Below are positions 10,830 through 23,496 of a stretch of 64,000 nucleotides of DNA, in pieces. Within the stretch, counting starts at the first letter, position 1, and the number at the start of each line of letters is the position of its first letter. The stretch comes from Dipteris shenzhenensis (Eukaryota > Polypodiophyta > Polypodiopsida > Gleicheniales). The notes under the pieces are model-generated. The model made no database searches. It worked only from the letters and a program-made list of their open reading frames with translations, and was not told the DNA's origin. Made by a program: the position numbers and the translations under genes. Location: NCBI GenBank assembly GCA_047967505.1, contig CM106541.1; one strand, written 5' to 3'.

Positions 10830-13800
10830 ACCCATCAGCCACCCACCACTTGATTGTATTGAGGGACCCAAATAGTAATGATAGACATTGTCTCAAACAC
10901 TCTACTCTATCAAAAATGTTAGGCCTACATGAGAAGGCGATGATGCATCCTATATCTTTATCTAAGAGAATTGCTAGCCATGAATCCTATAGGTTGGAAA
11001 AACTAGATCAATCAAGAAGGCATGCCAACCATTCCCCATGTGAAGTCCCATTGCATTTGTTGTGTGTAAGCCATAATCTTGAAGCATAGAAGCATCTACC
11101 ATATACATGCATCTGATCTAACTAAGGGTCGATAGGCAATCCCCCATGATCCAATAGCTAAAAGAAATAGGAAATCTTTTATGGTCTTAGGCTGGTCCAA
11201 AGATGAGGCCAAAAGTGGGAGATGACCTCCCAAGGGACATCCTGCTCAACCCAATGGTGCTCCCTCGAGGGTGTCCAAGTGATTGCCTCTGGCTGAACGC
11301 ATCAACCAATGCGAGTCGTGTACAAGAAAAAGGGGACCCAAAACCACTCCCCAAGGTCCCACTAAATATCATGGAGAGTCCAATCCTCCCAGAGCCACAA
11401 GCGCCAAACTTCTCCCTCCGGTGATGAGATAAGATTGTGTCTATATCAATATGCCAACTCTTGCCCAAGCAGCCCATTATCTTGGTCTACTGCCACTCCA
11501 AACCATCCAAGGCCATCTCATCCACACTATCTCTCTCTATCTCAGCCTGCAACAATAGGCCTCCTCGTTGACCTATAAAACCTAAGACAAAAGTATCCAA
11601 GGGACTCCCAAAAAAATTAAACCATGAAAGGCACCCCTATCCACAAGAACTACCCATACAAGCTATGAGGGATCTAAGGATCGTGTAACCCCTCCCACCA
11701 GGAAGTGGGGATTGCTACATCAACCTTTGCCATTTGGGTTCCCCCCCTCAAATGTGAGAGAGCCTATGCCCTAGTCTCTGCATGCCTAAGAAGCTGCCTC
11801 CAAGCTTTGAAAGATCTACCTAGGCCGTTGTCCCATTGCACCCATCCAATGTGTTTCTATTGTCCTAGTATATGCCCCTCCCAGTCCCAGACTTAGAGGT
11901 GCCATATGAGTGGCTACCTCTTAAACTCCTCCTTGCAGGAAGGGCTAGTTTGAATGAGCCCTCTAGCCAGATGTTGCTAGATCCTAAAAAGGCTCCTCAT
12001 AAGGGGGGAGCCCTTCCTTGTGAGGGAAGCCTCTAAAAAAATCCACTTGTGGGATTGTTGCCATTGTCCACCAATGCAAGAAGTGTTCCCAAGGAGCTTC
12101 TAGGTCTCTACACCTCGAGTCAGACCTACTAGCTTGCGTAAGAGGGCTCTGCTTTGCATCTTTGAATCAATGATACCCAAAGCTCCTTGTGCCTATGGCA
12201 CAATCACTGTTTGCCATGCCACTCAGGCTTGGGCACCAAACGCCTTAGCTACCCCATGTGCCCTTAGTGGCGGCACCACTAGGAGGCTATGTACCAGGTC
12301 ATGGCAAGAAGGACCTGGTTAACTACTAGTACTCTACTATTAGGGAGAGTTTGGTCAAGCTCAAATACAAAATCTTGCACTAAGTGCTCTCTAGAACTGG
12401 GGCAATCTGCTGCTCTACTGACATATCAATGCCCATCTGGAAACCAAGGTATCTTGCAATCTACCGCTATGGAATCCAATGAAATCGAAAAGCATCCCCC
12501 TAGTCTTTGACCTCTTGAACCTCCTCTATGCCTGTGAAGAAGCCAATACATGTGGTCCAGTTACTCCAAGCCTAGGCTCATTGCTGACTCCTCCACATAC
12601 GAAGCTATATCATCTAAAAACTATGATTTCATTAGCTCCTCCTCCTATCAAATCAACAACCTCGTCTTGAGGGTGCTCACCTGAGATTTTAAAAAAATAG
12701 CCCAATGCCTTTGCTACAAACTAATAGGAAAGGCCTTCTAAACCCAACGAGAAAGAGGAAAGGCCTCATCCATGATCACATGACTAGAACTCCTTGCATA
12801 AAGAGATGAGACCCATCTGATCCACCTCTCCAAGGAGCCCAATCTCTATATGATGCCCTTCAAGAAGACCACTCCACTCTATTATATGCCTCCTCAAAGT
12901 CCAATAGAAAGATGGCAAGGGGCAGTGACTCATCCCTGGCCCAAACCACTGCCTCCCAAAAGGTGAAGATGTTGTCTAGGATACTCCATTCTTGAACAAA
13001 ATTGGTATGTCTGTCATGAATGATATCAGGTAGGTGAGGCCTCAACCGCAAGCTCAAGACCCAAGGTCTTATAAGTAACATCTAGTGAAGTGATTGGTCT
13101 CCACTATTGAATGTTTGATTTATCACCCCCCTTGGGGATCAAGCAAATCTAGCCTTGACTCAATGACTGCAGAAGGGAGCCTGAGTCAAAAATATTCTGG
13201 CAAGCCAACCAAAGCAGAGTGAAGATATGCTCCCAAAAACATTGGAAAAGCCTCGGGGTCAAGCCATCCTCCTGTGAGAGCTTCTAGCTCCTCCTCATTT
13301 GTGATGAATGGAGCCTCTAGTTGTCTGCTCAAGCTCTATGGGACATGGCCTACAAGTCAAGCTGCAAGCTCTCATTCTAGTCGCTAAGCCACTGGGGACC
13401 TAGATCCTTCTCTCGATGTCTCTCTATGGATGATAGGTCTCACTATAGTACTCTCTTTTGTTGCAACTGAATAGTATATCTCCAACTAAGGGCATAAGAA
13501 TGTAGCTCCTGGCTACTCCATTGGATTGCATTTGCTACCCAAGACACTCCTCTCTGGTTCCCCCCTTTGGCTGCCTCTAGATCTCAGCTCTACTGCATGT
13601 TGTGCCTTCACCTCCTGAAGGAGCTCATTTGGGATGTAAACCTCATTTTGGGTAGTCCAAGGTAGAGTTGCTCTAGATGAAGTACAATCAAAGAGTGATT
13701 TGATAGATGAAGTACAATTGGAGAATGATTTAACATAATGGTGCTCTAGATGAAGTACAATTGGAGAGTGATCTGACATCATGGTGCCTACTAAAATACC

Positions 13801-14075
13801 TATGGAGCCTCCCCTCTATAGTGCCTGGTATCCAACAAAAAATTTGTCAAGGTGCTCCAGCAATCCATCATGCCTTGTCTACCCAACAGAAAAATGGAGA
13901 CTACTAGCGAGCCTAATAAGCCTCCCTTCAGGTGTCTCTGCCACTGAGAGCTACTCCTAGGTGCTCCAATCTACTACCAGCATCTCAACAAAAGAGGCTC
14001 CTCCCTGCTTGTCCTCAGTGAACTCTAGGTTGTTGAAGTCACCTCCAACAATCCGAGTCAACATCAAAATCTTGA
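10830..14075 (-). mobile_element. Second L1-type LINE, heavily decayed
   Basis: Homologous to the LINE at 386-5215 along its length. The frame at 12860-13081 reads LPDIIHDRHTNFVQEWSIL, then FLLDFEEAYNRVEW, the RT entry and motif A. Here the first catalytic Asp is kept and the second is Asn. The 14030-14075 stretch matches the GGDFN endonuclease region of the first LINE at nucleotide level. 11160-11480 matches its C-terminal coding part. Stops and indels are everywhere, so this copy is older than the first. Confidence 0.75.
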
Positions 14076-14089
14076 TCCCCTATGCCCAC

Positions 14090-14330
14090 AATACTCATTT
14101 CCACTTTTCTTTGTTTGCTTAGTAACATTTCTATGAAAGCTTAAAGAGTCAGTAAAATGGTGACCAATTCATTGTACTTTGATGGAGACTTGTCAATAGG
14201 ATTGCCTTAGCATCTCATCATCTACTCAATCTCCAAGGCTTTGTTGTTGCTTCATGATTGCTTGGATATGATTCAAATGTGTTGCCAATGACTCACCTTC
14301 ACCCATTTGAAGAGCAAAAAGCTATTGTTT
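14090..14330 (-). pseudogene. Copia-type gag fragment (UBN2 region)
   Basis: Minus-strand translation gives LQMGEGESLATHLNHIQAIM, a spacer, then VDDEMLRQS and a run resembling the LPxxYxxLVTxL block of Copia gag. This is the helical capsid region of Ty1/copia polyproteins. It is interrupted by stops and abuts the second LINE. Confidence 0.5.
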
Positions 14331-14779
14331 GGGCATAATCTCTCCTATCTTTGAGATGTCGACATGGTGGAAGAAATCCACCCCGAGTGCTCATCCCAAA
14401 AGACCCAAGGCATTCAAGCTCTTCATATTCCATGCTTGCATCTTCTCCAATCCTCTGCTATTTGTTGCTTTCTTCTAAGTGCCCAAAATGATCCCCAGGG
14501 ACCCTACTCCATAAAAAGTAATCTGGCAAACAACTACCACAAAGGGAAGTTCCTCCCATCAAATCTAATGACTGACATCTCTGGAAAGCCTTCCTTGGAG
14601 GAAGTCTTGGACTAGCTATCCATATTTCTCCTTAGTAGAGCTCGGCTATATACCTTAGCTTGTACACCAAGAGGATAAGTCCTTCTCTGACTTCTTCTTG
14701 CTCTCTTGAGATTTCTTAGAACTTTTACTGAGTCGAATCTCGATGATCTTCTTCGGAGTATGAGCCCTCAAATGCACAC

Positions 14780-15475
14780 AAAGTAGAAGATGTGTACTAC
14801 AACTCAAATTTTATCAACCAAAATTGTGCTCAACCCAACCAAGCTTGTTGCAAAGATTACAAAACTTGAACTACAACAATAATGACCATGATCACAAGAG
14901 ATGCAACCACACATGTCACAATACCTTCTCACAATCTGAATGACACAAGAGATAACTAGGAACAATAATAGATTGCATAAAATGATAGCTTCCATAGAAA
15001 ATGACTGTAAATAGATTACTATATGAGAAAAATGACACACAACCATAATAGAAATGCCACAGAGGCACACAATTAGCCATACAAGCTAATAGAAAAATGA
15101 TATTCACTAACTCGACTAGCTTTCTTATATTGAGAACACCGTCTCTATTGCCATCACCTCTAGGCAATTGTAGGAGTCCTCCGGCCAAGTTACCCAATAG
15201 CATCGATGCCATCCATGCACTGTCATAGTTCTTACAACTCCGTGAACACTGGGAGACTCTCATGAGATCCAAGCAAAGTTTGAAAGGTCGAAGTTTCACG
15301 TATAAGTAAACCCAGTGAGCCATGTTGAAGATCCCATGCATGAACACCAAGTGTACGACCTCCACTCTAGAACCCCTACGAGACTTACCACCTCCACCTA
15401 TGCTAACAAGGCCCATCAAGGATCTACCTTATTGAAAGGCCCGTTGTTGCTTTGTCCCTACTCCTAATCAACAAT
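14780..15475 (-). repeat. Possible 3' LTR of a decayed Copia element
   Basis: On the minus strand a purine-rich tract (about 15480-15500) is followed by TGTTGATTAGG, the usual polypurine-tract to LTR transition in plant Copia elements. It lies downstream of the RT remnant at 15840-16260. No partner LTR was found, so the call is tentative. A 167-codon open frame inside (14916-15419) has no recognisable domain. Confidence 0.35.
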
Positions 15476-15839
15476 ATTCCTCAAAGCTTATTCCCCATCT
15501 AATTCCCCTTATGTAGATTCTCTTGTATTATTGCACATTTTTAAAAAGATTTTTTGTGGTCTTTGGAAGCACATTGAAAAGACATTGAAATGTACAACTA
15601 ATGTACACCTTGAATGGAAAAATGTTGTCCTCTATGACACCTTAAGCCTCTCATGTCATCCTTTTATACTTGAAAAAGAATTAAACTAATTGGAAGAAGT
15701 ATTGAGAAGTCACACGATCTATTCCCTCCCTCCGCGCTGTCACTCGTTCTTCATGTGAACATTAATATTTTAGTCAATATACTCATTGGTTACCCATTAA
15801 CATGACATATTCCTCTCATATTTTGCACATCATTATGCT

Positions 15840-16260
15840 TTGTCATGATTGGATCAAAATTTCTATCTTTGTCTCCCCATACTTCATCTCCTACTTCAAA
15901 GCTCAATTGCCTACTCAATTTTCTCTTGATATGATCTACATATGTATGATATTTTTCTTGTTCTTCAAAACCTATTGGCTACTGCATCTGTTATTTTTTC
16001 CATAAGTCTCCATTGAGTAAAGTTGACTTGACATTAACATCCATTTGATGAACATGCAAGTTGAAAGCATGCGCAACTCTGATAAAAATAACCTGATTGT
16101 ATTCATTCTGATTACTGGTGCATAGGTTTTCTCAAAATCTATTCCTTTCTATCGAGAGTGATCTTTTGCAACCAATCAAGCCTTTCATCTTTCCATGGTG
16201 GAATTCATTTGTAAATGCATTTGCAGCCAACTATGCTCCCATAGAGTAGTTTGATACTAC
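15840..16260 (-). pseudogene. Copia reverse transcriptase remnant
   Basis: Around 16010-16050 the minus strand reads HQMDVNVKSTLLNGD, matching the conserved Copia RT block MDVKxAFLNGDL with a short insertion. Downstream QPIGFEEQEKYHTYV matches the QPPGF block. The catalytic YVDD region is not recognisable. Together with the gag at 16980-17760, this suggests one minus-strand Copia element lacking protease and integrase. Confidence 0.6.
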
Positions 16261-16596
16261 CTCGGCCAGTTCATCGACTGCTAGCTTATTCATGGATCTT
16301 GGAGCTTCAATAGTCCTTACTTTGTTAATTGGGTCGGTTACCCTCCTCTATATTAAAACATGAGTATCTGGGACCCATGGAATGTCTAAACTAATCATGG
16401 TGGATGAATCTAAAGTGTACACATGATGAAGAGCTAGACTAAATAAGAATAGACTCAAGTTCAATTAGGTTACATGATTCAAATTTTACTCATAGAGAGA
16501 CTTGAGAGCTTGCATGTCTTATTGCACGAAATGACCTCCCTTCTACATGCTTGCATTGCTTACTCACATGTGGATACATACTTACATACTTACGTA

Positions 16597-16633
16597 CCTA
16601 CACACACACACATACATATACATATACAAATAC

Positions 16634-16670
<37 letters not shown>

Positions 16671-16680
16671 TACATACATA
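16597..16680. repeat. Microsatellite (ACATAC/AC)n
   Basis: A run of ACACAC followed by repeated TACACA hexamers and ATAC units. Confidence 0.9.
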
Positions 16681-16979
16681 TTATTTAGTTATTTATTTAT
16701 TTATGGCTTCTTTACCATGTGGAAGCATGCTCTTCCTTCATATCTTTAGTAATACCCTGCCTATATTATGTGCTCATGGCACCACAACTCTCAATACCCC
16801 CCATTGGGGCCATGATGTATAGGCTATTGCAAGGTGGTAAGATGTGAGTTACAAAAGAAAAATCCATCACCCCCCTAGGTGCTTGAATAGCTACTCTCAA
16901 GTGGTCAGGTTTGATAAAAAAAACTAGGTCTACTTATGTGGTGACCTTTTACAACCATTGGCTAAGGTGGTAAAGTTTG

Positions 16980-17760
16980 TCTTTGTGGCTCTCAGAACAT
17001 TTCATCGTTTTGCTATTATCCTCTTTGCTTGATGAAGTCTCTACATAGTTGGCTTTCTGTTTCTTAAACCTATAATCTTCTTCCTTCTATCCCAAGTTCT
17101 TGCAATGGTTACATTTTGGCTTGTTCTTCATTTTGCATTCACTTTGATAGTGACCCATCCTTTTGCAATGGTACTTGCTGGAAGAGTGCTTGTTCTTTGT
17201 AATTACTACTTGTTGTTGTAGTTGTCTTCAATTCCCTTTCTTTTTTAAGTAGAGATAGCACACATCCCTCAAGTATCGGATCATGAAGATAATTCAAAGT
17301 GGTTGTCAATGCATTGTATTCTTTAGGCATACACTTTAGGAGGATTGCAAGCGCATCATTTTTTCCTACCTTTGCATCTATTGCTTCTAGTTGGCTCATG
17401 ATAATTTTTATCTTAACGCTCACAAATTGTGCCCATGACTCATTGAAATCCATTTCAAACCCATGTATCTCAATTTTGAGATGTATATCTTAATTCTTTG
17501 CTTTAGCTCCAAACACAATGTTCAATTATTCCCATGCATCTTTATCATTTCCTTAGAGTTAATGATTGATAATGCTTAATCATCTTTCTCTTCCCAAAGT
17601 TCACTTGCTACATTAGAGGTTTCTTCCTGAACAGTCTTCCATAGCTTTTTTTGCATCAAGAGCTACTTCATTTGTGTAGCCTAGGTGTAGAACCCTTCCC
17701 CAGTGAGCTTCTTGATAATTGAGGTGCTTAATGCTGTTTGTTATAAAGGTCATAGTGATT
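16980..17760 (-). pseudogene. Copia gag, decayed
   Basis: The 104-codon open stretch at 17139-17453 contains LEAIDAKVGKNDALAILLKC, then PKEYNALTTTLNYL, the UBN2 capsid signature of Copia gag. In the adjoining frame near 17150-17050 follow CKRMGHYQSEC and KCNHCKNLG, two zinc knuckles. The first has lost its leading Cys and the second carries a stop. It resembles the plus-strand gag at 57290-58025, so both come from related families. N-terminal similarity reaches about 17760 with stops. Confidence 0.75.
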
Positions 17761-18193
17761 GATTTCCAAAATCAATATTAGTAGTGTTTTATGGTGTAGA
17801 TGTGACAATAATGTAGAGCTAAACAAGTTGATACTTTTCAATTTTTGGAACCTCTTGAATAGAAAATTATGGCTTGCCAAACTTTGACCAAGGAGAAGCG
17901 TCCAAATGATGATGTGGAAGTTAAGCTGTGTATCCTTGCGAAGGGTGTGCTAGTGGAGCACAGGTGATGATGTGGCATTGTGTGTGCAGATGTGGACTAC
18001 AAAGTGTGTTTAGCAAAAGGGGTGTGCTTACATGATAGGTGTGCCATGTGGAGCTATTGAGGTGGCATCTTGTCATGTTACATAGATGCACGCATGCCTA
18101 CTAATGTGGCACTACCTACATGGTAGCTTGCCAATGTTAGCTACCAATGGTCACTTTATTTGCTCCTTGTATTGTCTTGTATGCCATGTGGCT

Positions 18194-18305
18194 TATTGCA
18201 ACATGGTCATGTTCTTCCCTATGGATGTCATTTGCCACATGGGCATGTTATGCCCTATGGCTTATTGCCATATGGTCATGTTCTACCCGATGGCTATCAT
18301 TTGCG
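18194..18305. repeat. About 34-bp imperfect tandem repeat, three units
   Basis: Units start near 18194, 18229 and 18263, with a partial fourth at 18298. Each contains ATTGCCACATGG-type and ATGTTCTACCC-type blocks. Because 34 is not a multiple of three, the hydrophobic translation across it (inside a 141-codon plus-strand frame at 18086-18511) is unlikely to be a selected protein repeat. Confidence 0.6.
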
Positions 18306-18511
18306 GTATGCTTGGGTTTGTTTACCTGCATGTTTGTGTTGCTTTTGCATTTGGTGTGATAGTTCATCACCATGTCTTATTGGTCAAGTTGTTTGTCTCA
18401 CATTGCTGCTTGCATGATGAGGTTGTGTTGTCTTTTGTAGCCAATCGCTCCTACTTTGGTAGGCATTGTAGGTCTAGGACTACTTGTATAATGTCTATAA
18501 TTTTTGTTTGA

Positions 18512-19660
18512 TCCATGAAAAGGGGGGTATTCATGAGGGTGGGTAGCCTCAACCCCCCATCCATAATATGGTTTGACAAGGGGATTTGAACCCTACACTT
18601 CCTAATCCAAAACATGTAGGCCATACACACTTGCTTGTGTCACTTATTCCTTTTTTATGGTAGGTAGCCTAGAGAAAAAATTTCCCTTTTCTAAGCCCTC
18701 ATTATGCCACATGTACCATTTTAGTCCCTTGATCAATTCAAGGTCAAGGACCTACAATTGTACAAGTGGGTCAAGGAGAGCTCATCTTGGAAAAAGCACT
18801 CCTTTCTAATTTGCAAGTGCTTTTGCTATCGGAAAACTAAGAGATGCGATTGCCATAGTTAGAGTAGAATCTGTGTTCCATCGCCATAGCCAAACCTTGC
18901 AAGCTTTCTTACTTCTTCATCGTCGTGTAAAGCCAGACTAGACTATGTGTGCCATCACCATGGCCAAACCTTGTAAGGTTTTTTACTTCTTCATCTCCAT
19001 AGCCACTTCTCTCCTCTCCATCTTTGCCATAGCTCCTTGCTCCCCTCTTCTCCTCACTCACACTCCCTCTCTCTGCCTCCACATCCCTCCCTTGTAGAAA
19101 TCTCCTCCCCCAACATCTCTCTATTTTTGTTGCACCTCCCTTTTGCCCCAAAGACAACAAGCTTTCCAAGCTAAGAATGAATCATCCATTATCTGTGCCT
19201 GAAAAGTAGGTTGCCAACCTTGCTTTTTTGCGGTGAATATTTAGCTCCTCTCATGAAACCGTTGGTTTCGGCTCCAAGAATCCTCAGAATGAGGACCACC
19301 CATTTTTGGAACCGATTGTTAGGGCAAGCATGCAAAAAACACCCAAACTGGGTAGTAGGTAGTGATGAAGATACTAGACAAGGAGAAATTTCTAAAAGAC
19401 AAGATTGTTTAGTAGATCAAATGGGAAATCTCTACAATGAAATTGGTTGAATGTTGATCACATATGGGGCATGTTCCTTCGATATAGTGAGTAGTTTTCC
19501 ATGATGATATATTAACACAGTATTTGCAAGGGCCAAACCTTTGCAAAAAGTTGACAACATCGAGCAGGTGCCATAGGAAGGCCAAGGCTAGTCATGCAGT
19601 GCCTGCAAAACCATGGATTGAACTGAAGGTCATGGGAAAGAGGGGCTGCTTGGCTACCTC
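18512..19660. other. No recognisable feature
   Basis: Decayed non-coding DNA. A CT-rich patch near 19000-19130 gives spurious minus-strand frames. Confidence 0.4.
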
Positions 19661-19663
19661 CTC

Positions 19664-20260
19664 TTGAAGAAATTGGCTAGTACATATGTAAGGGCAACAA
19701 TAGGTAGCCTAGCTATCTTTGATGCAAATAGCATGAGGCATGCCATCACCATCAAAGATGTGATGTTCACCAAACCTTTAGAGTCCCATTCTTGGCTGAA
19801 GTGGAGGGACATGGCTCAGTATCGGGCACCTAAGAAGGAAGATAAGGAATGGAAGTATCAAGATATTCTCGAGGAACTTTGGCAGCTTTGTCCACCTAAA
19901 GAGCAACAACTCACTGGTGCAATGGGATTGTCATTCAAGGAGCTTCATGAACGATCACTTGGAAAAGATGAAATGATTGGAGAAAGAGGTGCCACACTAA
20001 GCAAGTATAAAGAATGAGAGAGAGTTTGGAACAACATTGGCCTTTTGCTTTACCTAAATCACTCTCATGGAAGCAATTGATCATGGGAATAATGGGAGAA
20101 AGAGGTGTCGAAGAGCTAGATGAATTGAGTGAGTCCAAAGGATGGAGAGAACCTAAGCCCCTAACTTCACCCACATATCTCTCATGGAACCGGTTGATCA
20201 TGGAAGAATGGGAGAAAGAGGTGTAGGCAACATGAGCCAAGTGAATTGAGCGAGTTCAAA
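19664..20260 (+). pseudogene. Relic repetitive reading frame, unknown family
   Basis: Plus-strand frames contain a repeated block: SLSWKQLIMGIMGERG near 20050 and YLSWNRLIMEEWEKE near 20175. The DNA units begin at about 20061 and 20181, a 120-bp period that is a multiple of 40 codons. A weaker third copy (LSFKELHERSLGKDEMIGE) lies near 19935. A single frameshift near 20010 separates two open stretches (117 and 70 codons). No known domain is recognised. Confidence 0.4.
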
Positions 20261-20299
20261 GAATGGATAGAGGGTTTGGAACAAGTGTAGCCTTCAGCT

Positions 20300-22289
20300 C
20301 AGGAGTAATTCAAATTAATGTTGTAAGGGGGGACTGACTCAATTAACAATTTCTCTCCTTTCAAGATGCGGGCACTATTCGTGCATTTCACTGTCCCACT
20401 CCTCCTCTTCTCCACTTGAGGCTTTGATTATTGACGATCACCGAGCCTCAATTGTAAGGGATGCATACCATGGGTGCTACTATGCATGAAGCTATTAACA
20501 TCACCTTAGTAAGCCATCTCATCCCTTAAAAAATCCTCTTCTTGCACCAAAAGATTTGAGAATAAGAAATTTATGAGGTCAAAGTGAAACTACTAATTGG
20601 ACCATTAAAAATTTCAGGGGGTGTAAGTTGGGGTGAGGATGGGTACTTCAACATGGAGATGACCAAGAACATATGTGTAAATCATAAACATCAACATCTA
20701 TCTTATAGGAATAACTGTAGATTTGGTACATGAATTGCAAAACCTATGCAACACACCTTATGGTTCAAGAGGATGTGAACCTCCACAGTGTTGAATAAGA
20801 AGAATTTTTAAGGTGAGTTTAAAAATTGTCGTGAGCATCACATTAGCTTGTCATAGGATTTCCAAAATTTTGTGTAGATATGACTCTATGTATTTAACAT
20901 AGATAGCAATTCAAAATTAAACCTTTCTAACGCCGTTCCTACAAGTATATAGGGTAGCTTATTCATTCATGAGAATTCTTCGTGATGCTATTGGACTCTA
21001 ATATTCATGATGTTCTTAAACACGATGCCCATCCCTAGGGAAGGAAGTGCGCTGCCTCCCCACCCACACATTGTGTGGTTATAACACTATATTATAAATT
21101 ATTATAAAAATATTTTTAATTCTTTGTTCATCTTTCCTTGCCTTAGATATATTTACTTCAATCTAAATTCTTACAACATTGCTCTCTTTTGATGCATGTG
21201 CTTGATGCGATCGAATATTCAGAGGTAGCAAAGATAGCCAAGTTGGATGCAAGATTGAATTGCGGATAATTCATATGGTTGGAGTCCAGATCACAATATT
21301 ATATCCATTGCAACAAGGATACATTATGAGCTCTTGTGACTATAGCCATATTCATGTATTTGTTGTGCTTCAATTCCTAGAAGGGGCAAATCTTTGGGCA
21401 TCACCAAGTCAATAATTAAGCGCCACCCTCGACACTTCGAGGGAGCATCAGATCCTAATGGACCTCATGTTGTGTCTCATGTCCATATTTTTAGCCATTC
21501 TTTCTTGTCCTTTTAAAAAATTGTGAAAATTCAAGTTCAATTTCAAGTTAATAGTTACGTGCTTCATGACCAGAATTGGACTGTGAAGTATAGGAAGCAA
21601 TCAATGGATGAATGAATAAATGAATGAATGCTTGCCAAGGACTCTAAAATATAAGGATTGATTAATGAATGAATGGATGCCAACAAGGAAAGTCATGATA
21701 AGAAGATTTAATTTGTGACTGTCTCTTAGTGCATTGTGCTATTCAAAAATCCATTTTAAAGAGCCACACTATATATTATTCTTATTATGTTATTGTCTTT
21801 TTTGTTTCCCTTTCTGTTTGTGCTTTCTTGCTTGGCATCTAGTCTTCTACTCTAGTCTAAAGGCTACCTACCCAATGTAGTTTCATGATAACTTGTCACT
21901 CAGTGTGCAACCGTACATGTCCACCCTTTCTCTCCCATGTGTGTGTGGCCTTGAGGCTTGTTACACATCTAAGCATGGCATTGGAGGATAGAACGGGAGT
22001 TGGCGGCGGGCACATGAAGCTTACACACCAAAACGGACGAAGGGGTGTTGTGAGGGGAGCATTCTCGATGCTCTCCCCACCCTGTGCTCCATTTTTTTTG
22101 GGCGAGGGAGCTTCCTTGCCCAAGCTCCCTGTTCGCTGCCCTGTTCTCCCACCTAGCTGGTGATTAATCTTTAAGCTGCCATTGCCTTTACTACTTTCTC
22201 TCTGTCAAAAATGTGTCTGCCTAGTAGTGGCGTGCAGCTTGGGTAGGTAGTGGCATGTGTGTAATGACCCTAAGTTGGTGTGGGGAGTC
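20300..22289. other. Intergenic DNA, no recognisable gene
   Basis: Mostly AT-rich and featureless. A short ATGAATGA-type repeat lies near 21605-21680. Confidence 0.5.
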
Positions 22290-22292
22290 TTA

Positions 22293-22698
22293 GGGGGGTT
22301 TCACACCCATCCGCGGACATGTAAAATTGCCAAAAAGTGTGTTTGCCATGGTTTCATCCAAAAAAGCGCATCCATTTGCTCGTGTATTTATACAAGGGTA
22401 GATGACTTTTGTATATATAATAAATACTGCAAAGTTTGTTCACGAAAAAAGGTTATCCTAGCTATACAAGTCGTCGTACTAGTTCAATTGGGCCCCAGTT
22501 TCAAGTAATTGCTGCGATGCGGTTTGGATGAAGGCAGGCCGATGCTCGTTGGGGTGCTGCTGTGAGGTCGCTTGAGAATTTTTGTTCGCCTGGGCATTTT
22601 TTGGACATTGCGGGTGGACAAGCTGCATGGTGGGCACACATTTTTATTGGAGGGGAACCCGTGTGCCGATTTGCGGGCGGATGGGTGTGAAACCCTCC
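22293..22698. mobile_element. Tourist-like (PIF/Harbinger-type) MITE
   Basis: Terminal inverted repeats of 22 bp (22293-22314 and 22677-22698) match with one mismatch. The left begins GGGGGGTTTCACACCC and the right, read inward, GGAGGGTTTCACACCC. A TTA trinucleotide flanks both ends (22290-22292 and 22699-22701), the target-site duplication typical of PIF/Harbinger elements. Length is 406 bp with no coding capacity. It lies about 300 bp upstream of the TATA box of the gene starting at 23173. Confidence 0.85.
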
Positions 22699-23001
22699 TT
22701 AAAAGGAGGGGGGGGGATTAGAATCGGGGAAAAAAAAACTTGCAGCCTTAGGCAGGGAGGCCCAATAGAAGGGATAGGCTCGAAGACTGACACAAAAAAG
22801 ATTTGTGAAGGCTACCCACTCCATGGCCGACTCCTCTAACCGCGACATGCTTGGCCCATTCCATCTCCTCCAGTTGCAACACCGATCACACGGTGGTGAG
22901 ATAAATTAGCAACCTGATGACTACAAGGGCAGGTGTGAACAACCACATGGGGTGGCCATCCTCCAATTCTAAGTCCTTGTCCATGGGGGGGGGCCTTAGT
23001 G

Positions 23002-23010
23002 TATATATAT
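23002..23010 (+). promoter_or_regulatory. Candidate TATA box of the secreted-protein gene
   Basis: TATATATAT about 165-170 bases before the start codon. This would place transcription initiation near 23035 and give a 5' UTR of roughly 140 bases that is pyrimidine-rich. Position and composition fit a plant promoter; no transcript evidence is available. Confidence 0.55.
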
Positions 23011-23172
23011 CTGAGAGTCTAAGCATAATCTCACTTCCTCTTCTCTTCTGTGTAGCTTGCAGAAATTTCTTTGTTGTTGTTGCAACATCAAAATCTTGTT
23101 GTAATTTCAGTTGCACGCCTTCAATAGCTGGTTTGATCCGTCTTTTACCAAGCTTTTCGATTGTCTACAGTC

Positions 23173-23496
23173 ATGGATTTCCCCTTACGCTCCCTCTTGC
23201 CTTTATCATATATCACAGTTTTCCTGGCATCCTCCGCCTTCGGATTCAATCTCGTCACCTTCACAGAGATTGATACCAACCCCGTTTATAGCCCCTGCAA
23301 AGACACCACCGTTCAAACCGGAGATGGCTTCACTTTTGGCTTAGCATTCAACACAAATGCTTCGTTTTATCTGAAAGGAGTGCAATATTCGCCTTGTGAC
23401 CACAGGTTGAATCTATCCTCTGGGAGCTTAGCACTCTTCCGTCCCCAGGTGGATCAGATCAGTCTCCTCACAATCAACGCCAGCTACTTGGACCTG
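23173..23496 (+). CDS. Exon 1 of the secreted-protein gene
   Basis: 108 codons from ATG at 23173, ending [10 protein letters not shown] before the donor GTCAGT at 23497. It holds the signal peptide and two Cys (in YSPCKD and SPCDHR). The start is chosen because it directly precedes the hydrophobic leader and follows the TATA box at a normal distance. Confidence 0.88.

Noticed and set aside
14916-15419. A 167-codon minus-strand frame as a possible gene
   Set aside because: No domain, odd composition, and it lies inside a likely Copia LTR.
18190-18310. Regularly spaced repeats considered as a CRISPR-like array
   Set aside because: Units are contiguous and imperfect with no unique spacers, and the DNA is plant nuclear.
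18086-18511. A 141-codon plus-strand frame with repeated hydrophobic segments, resembling a membrane protein
   Set aside because: It is produced by a 34-bp DNA repeat that does not keep frame, has no recognisable domain and sits between retrotransposon remnants.
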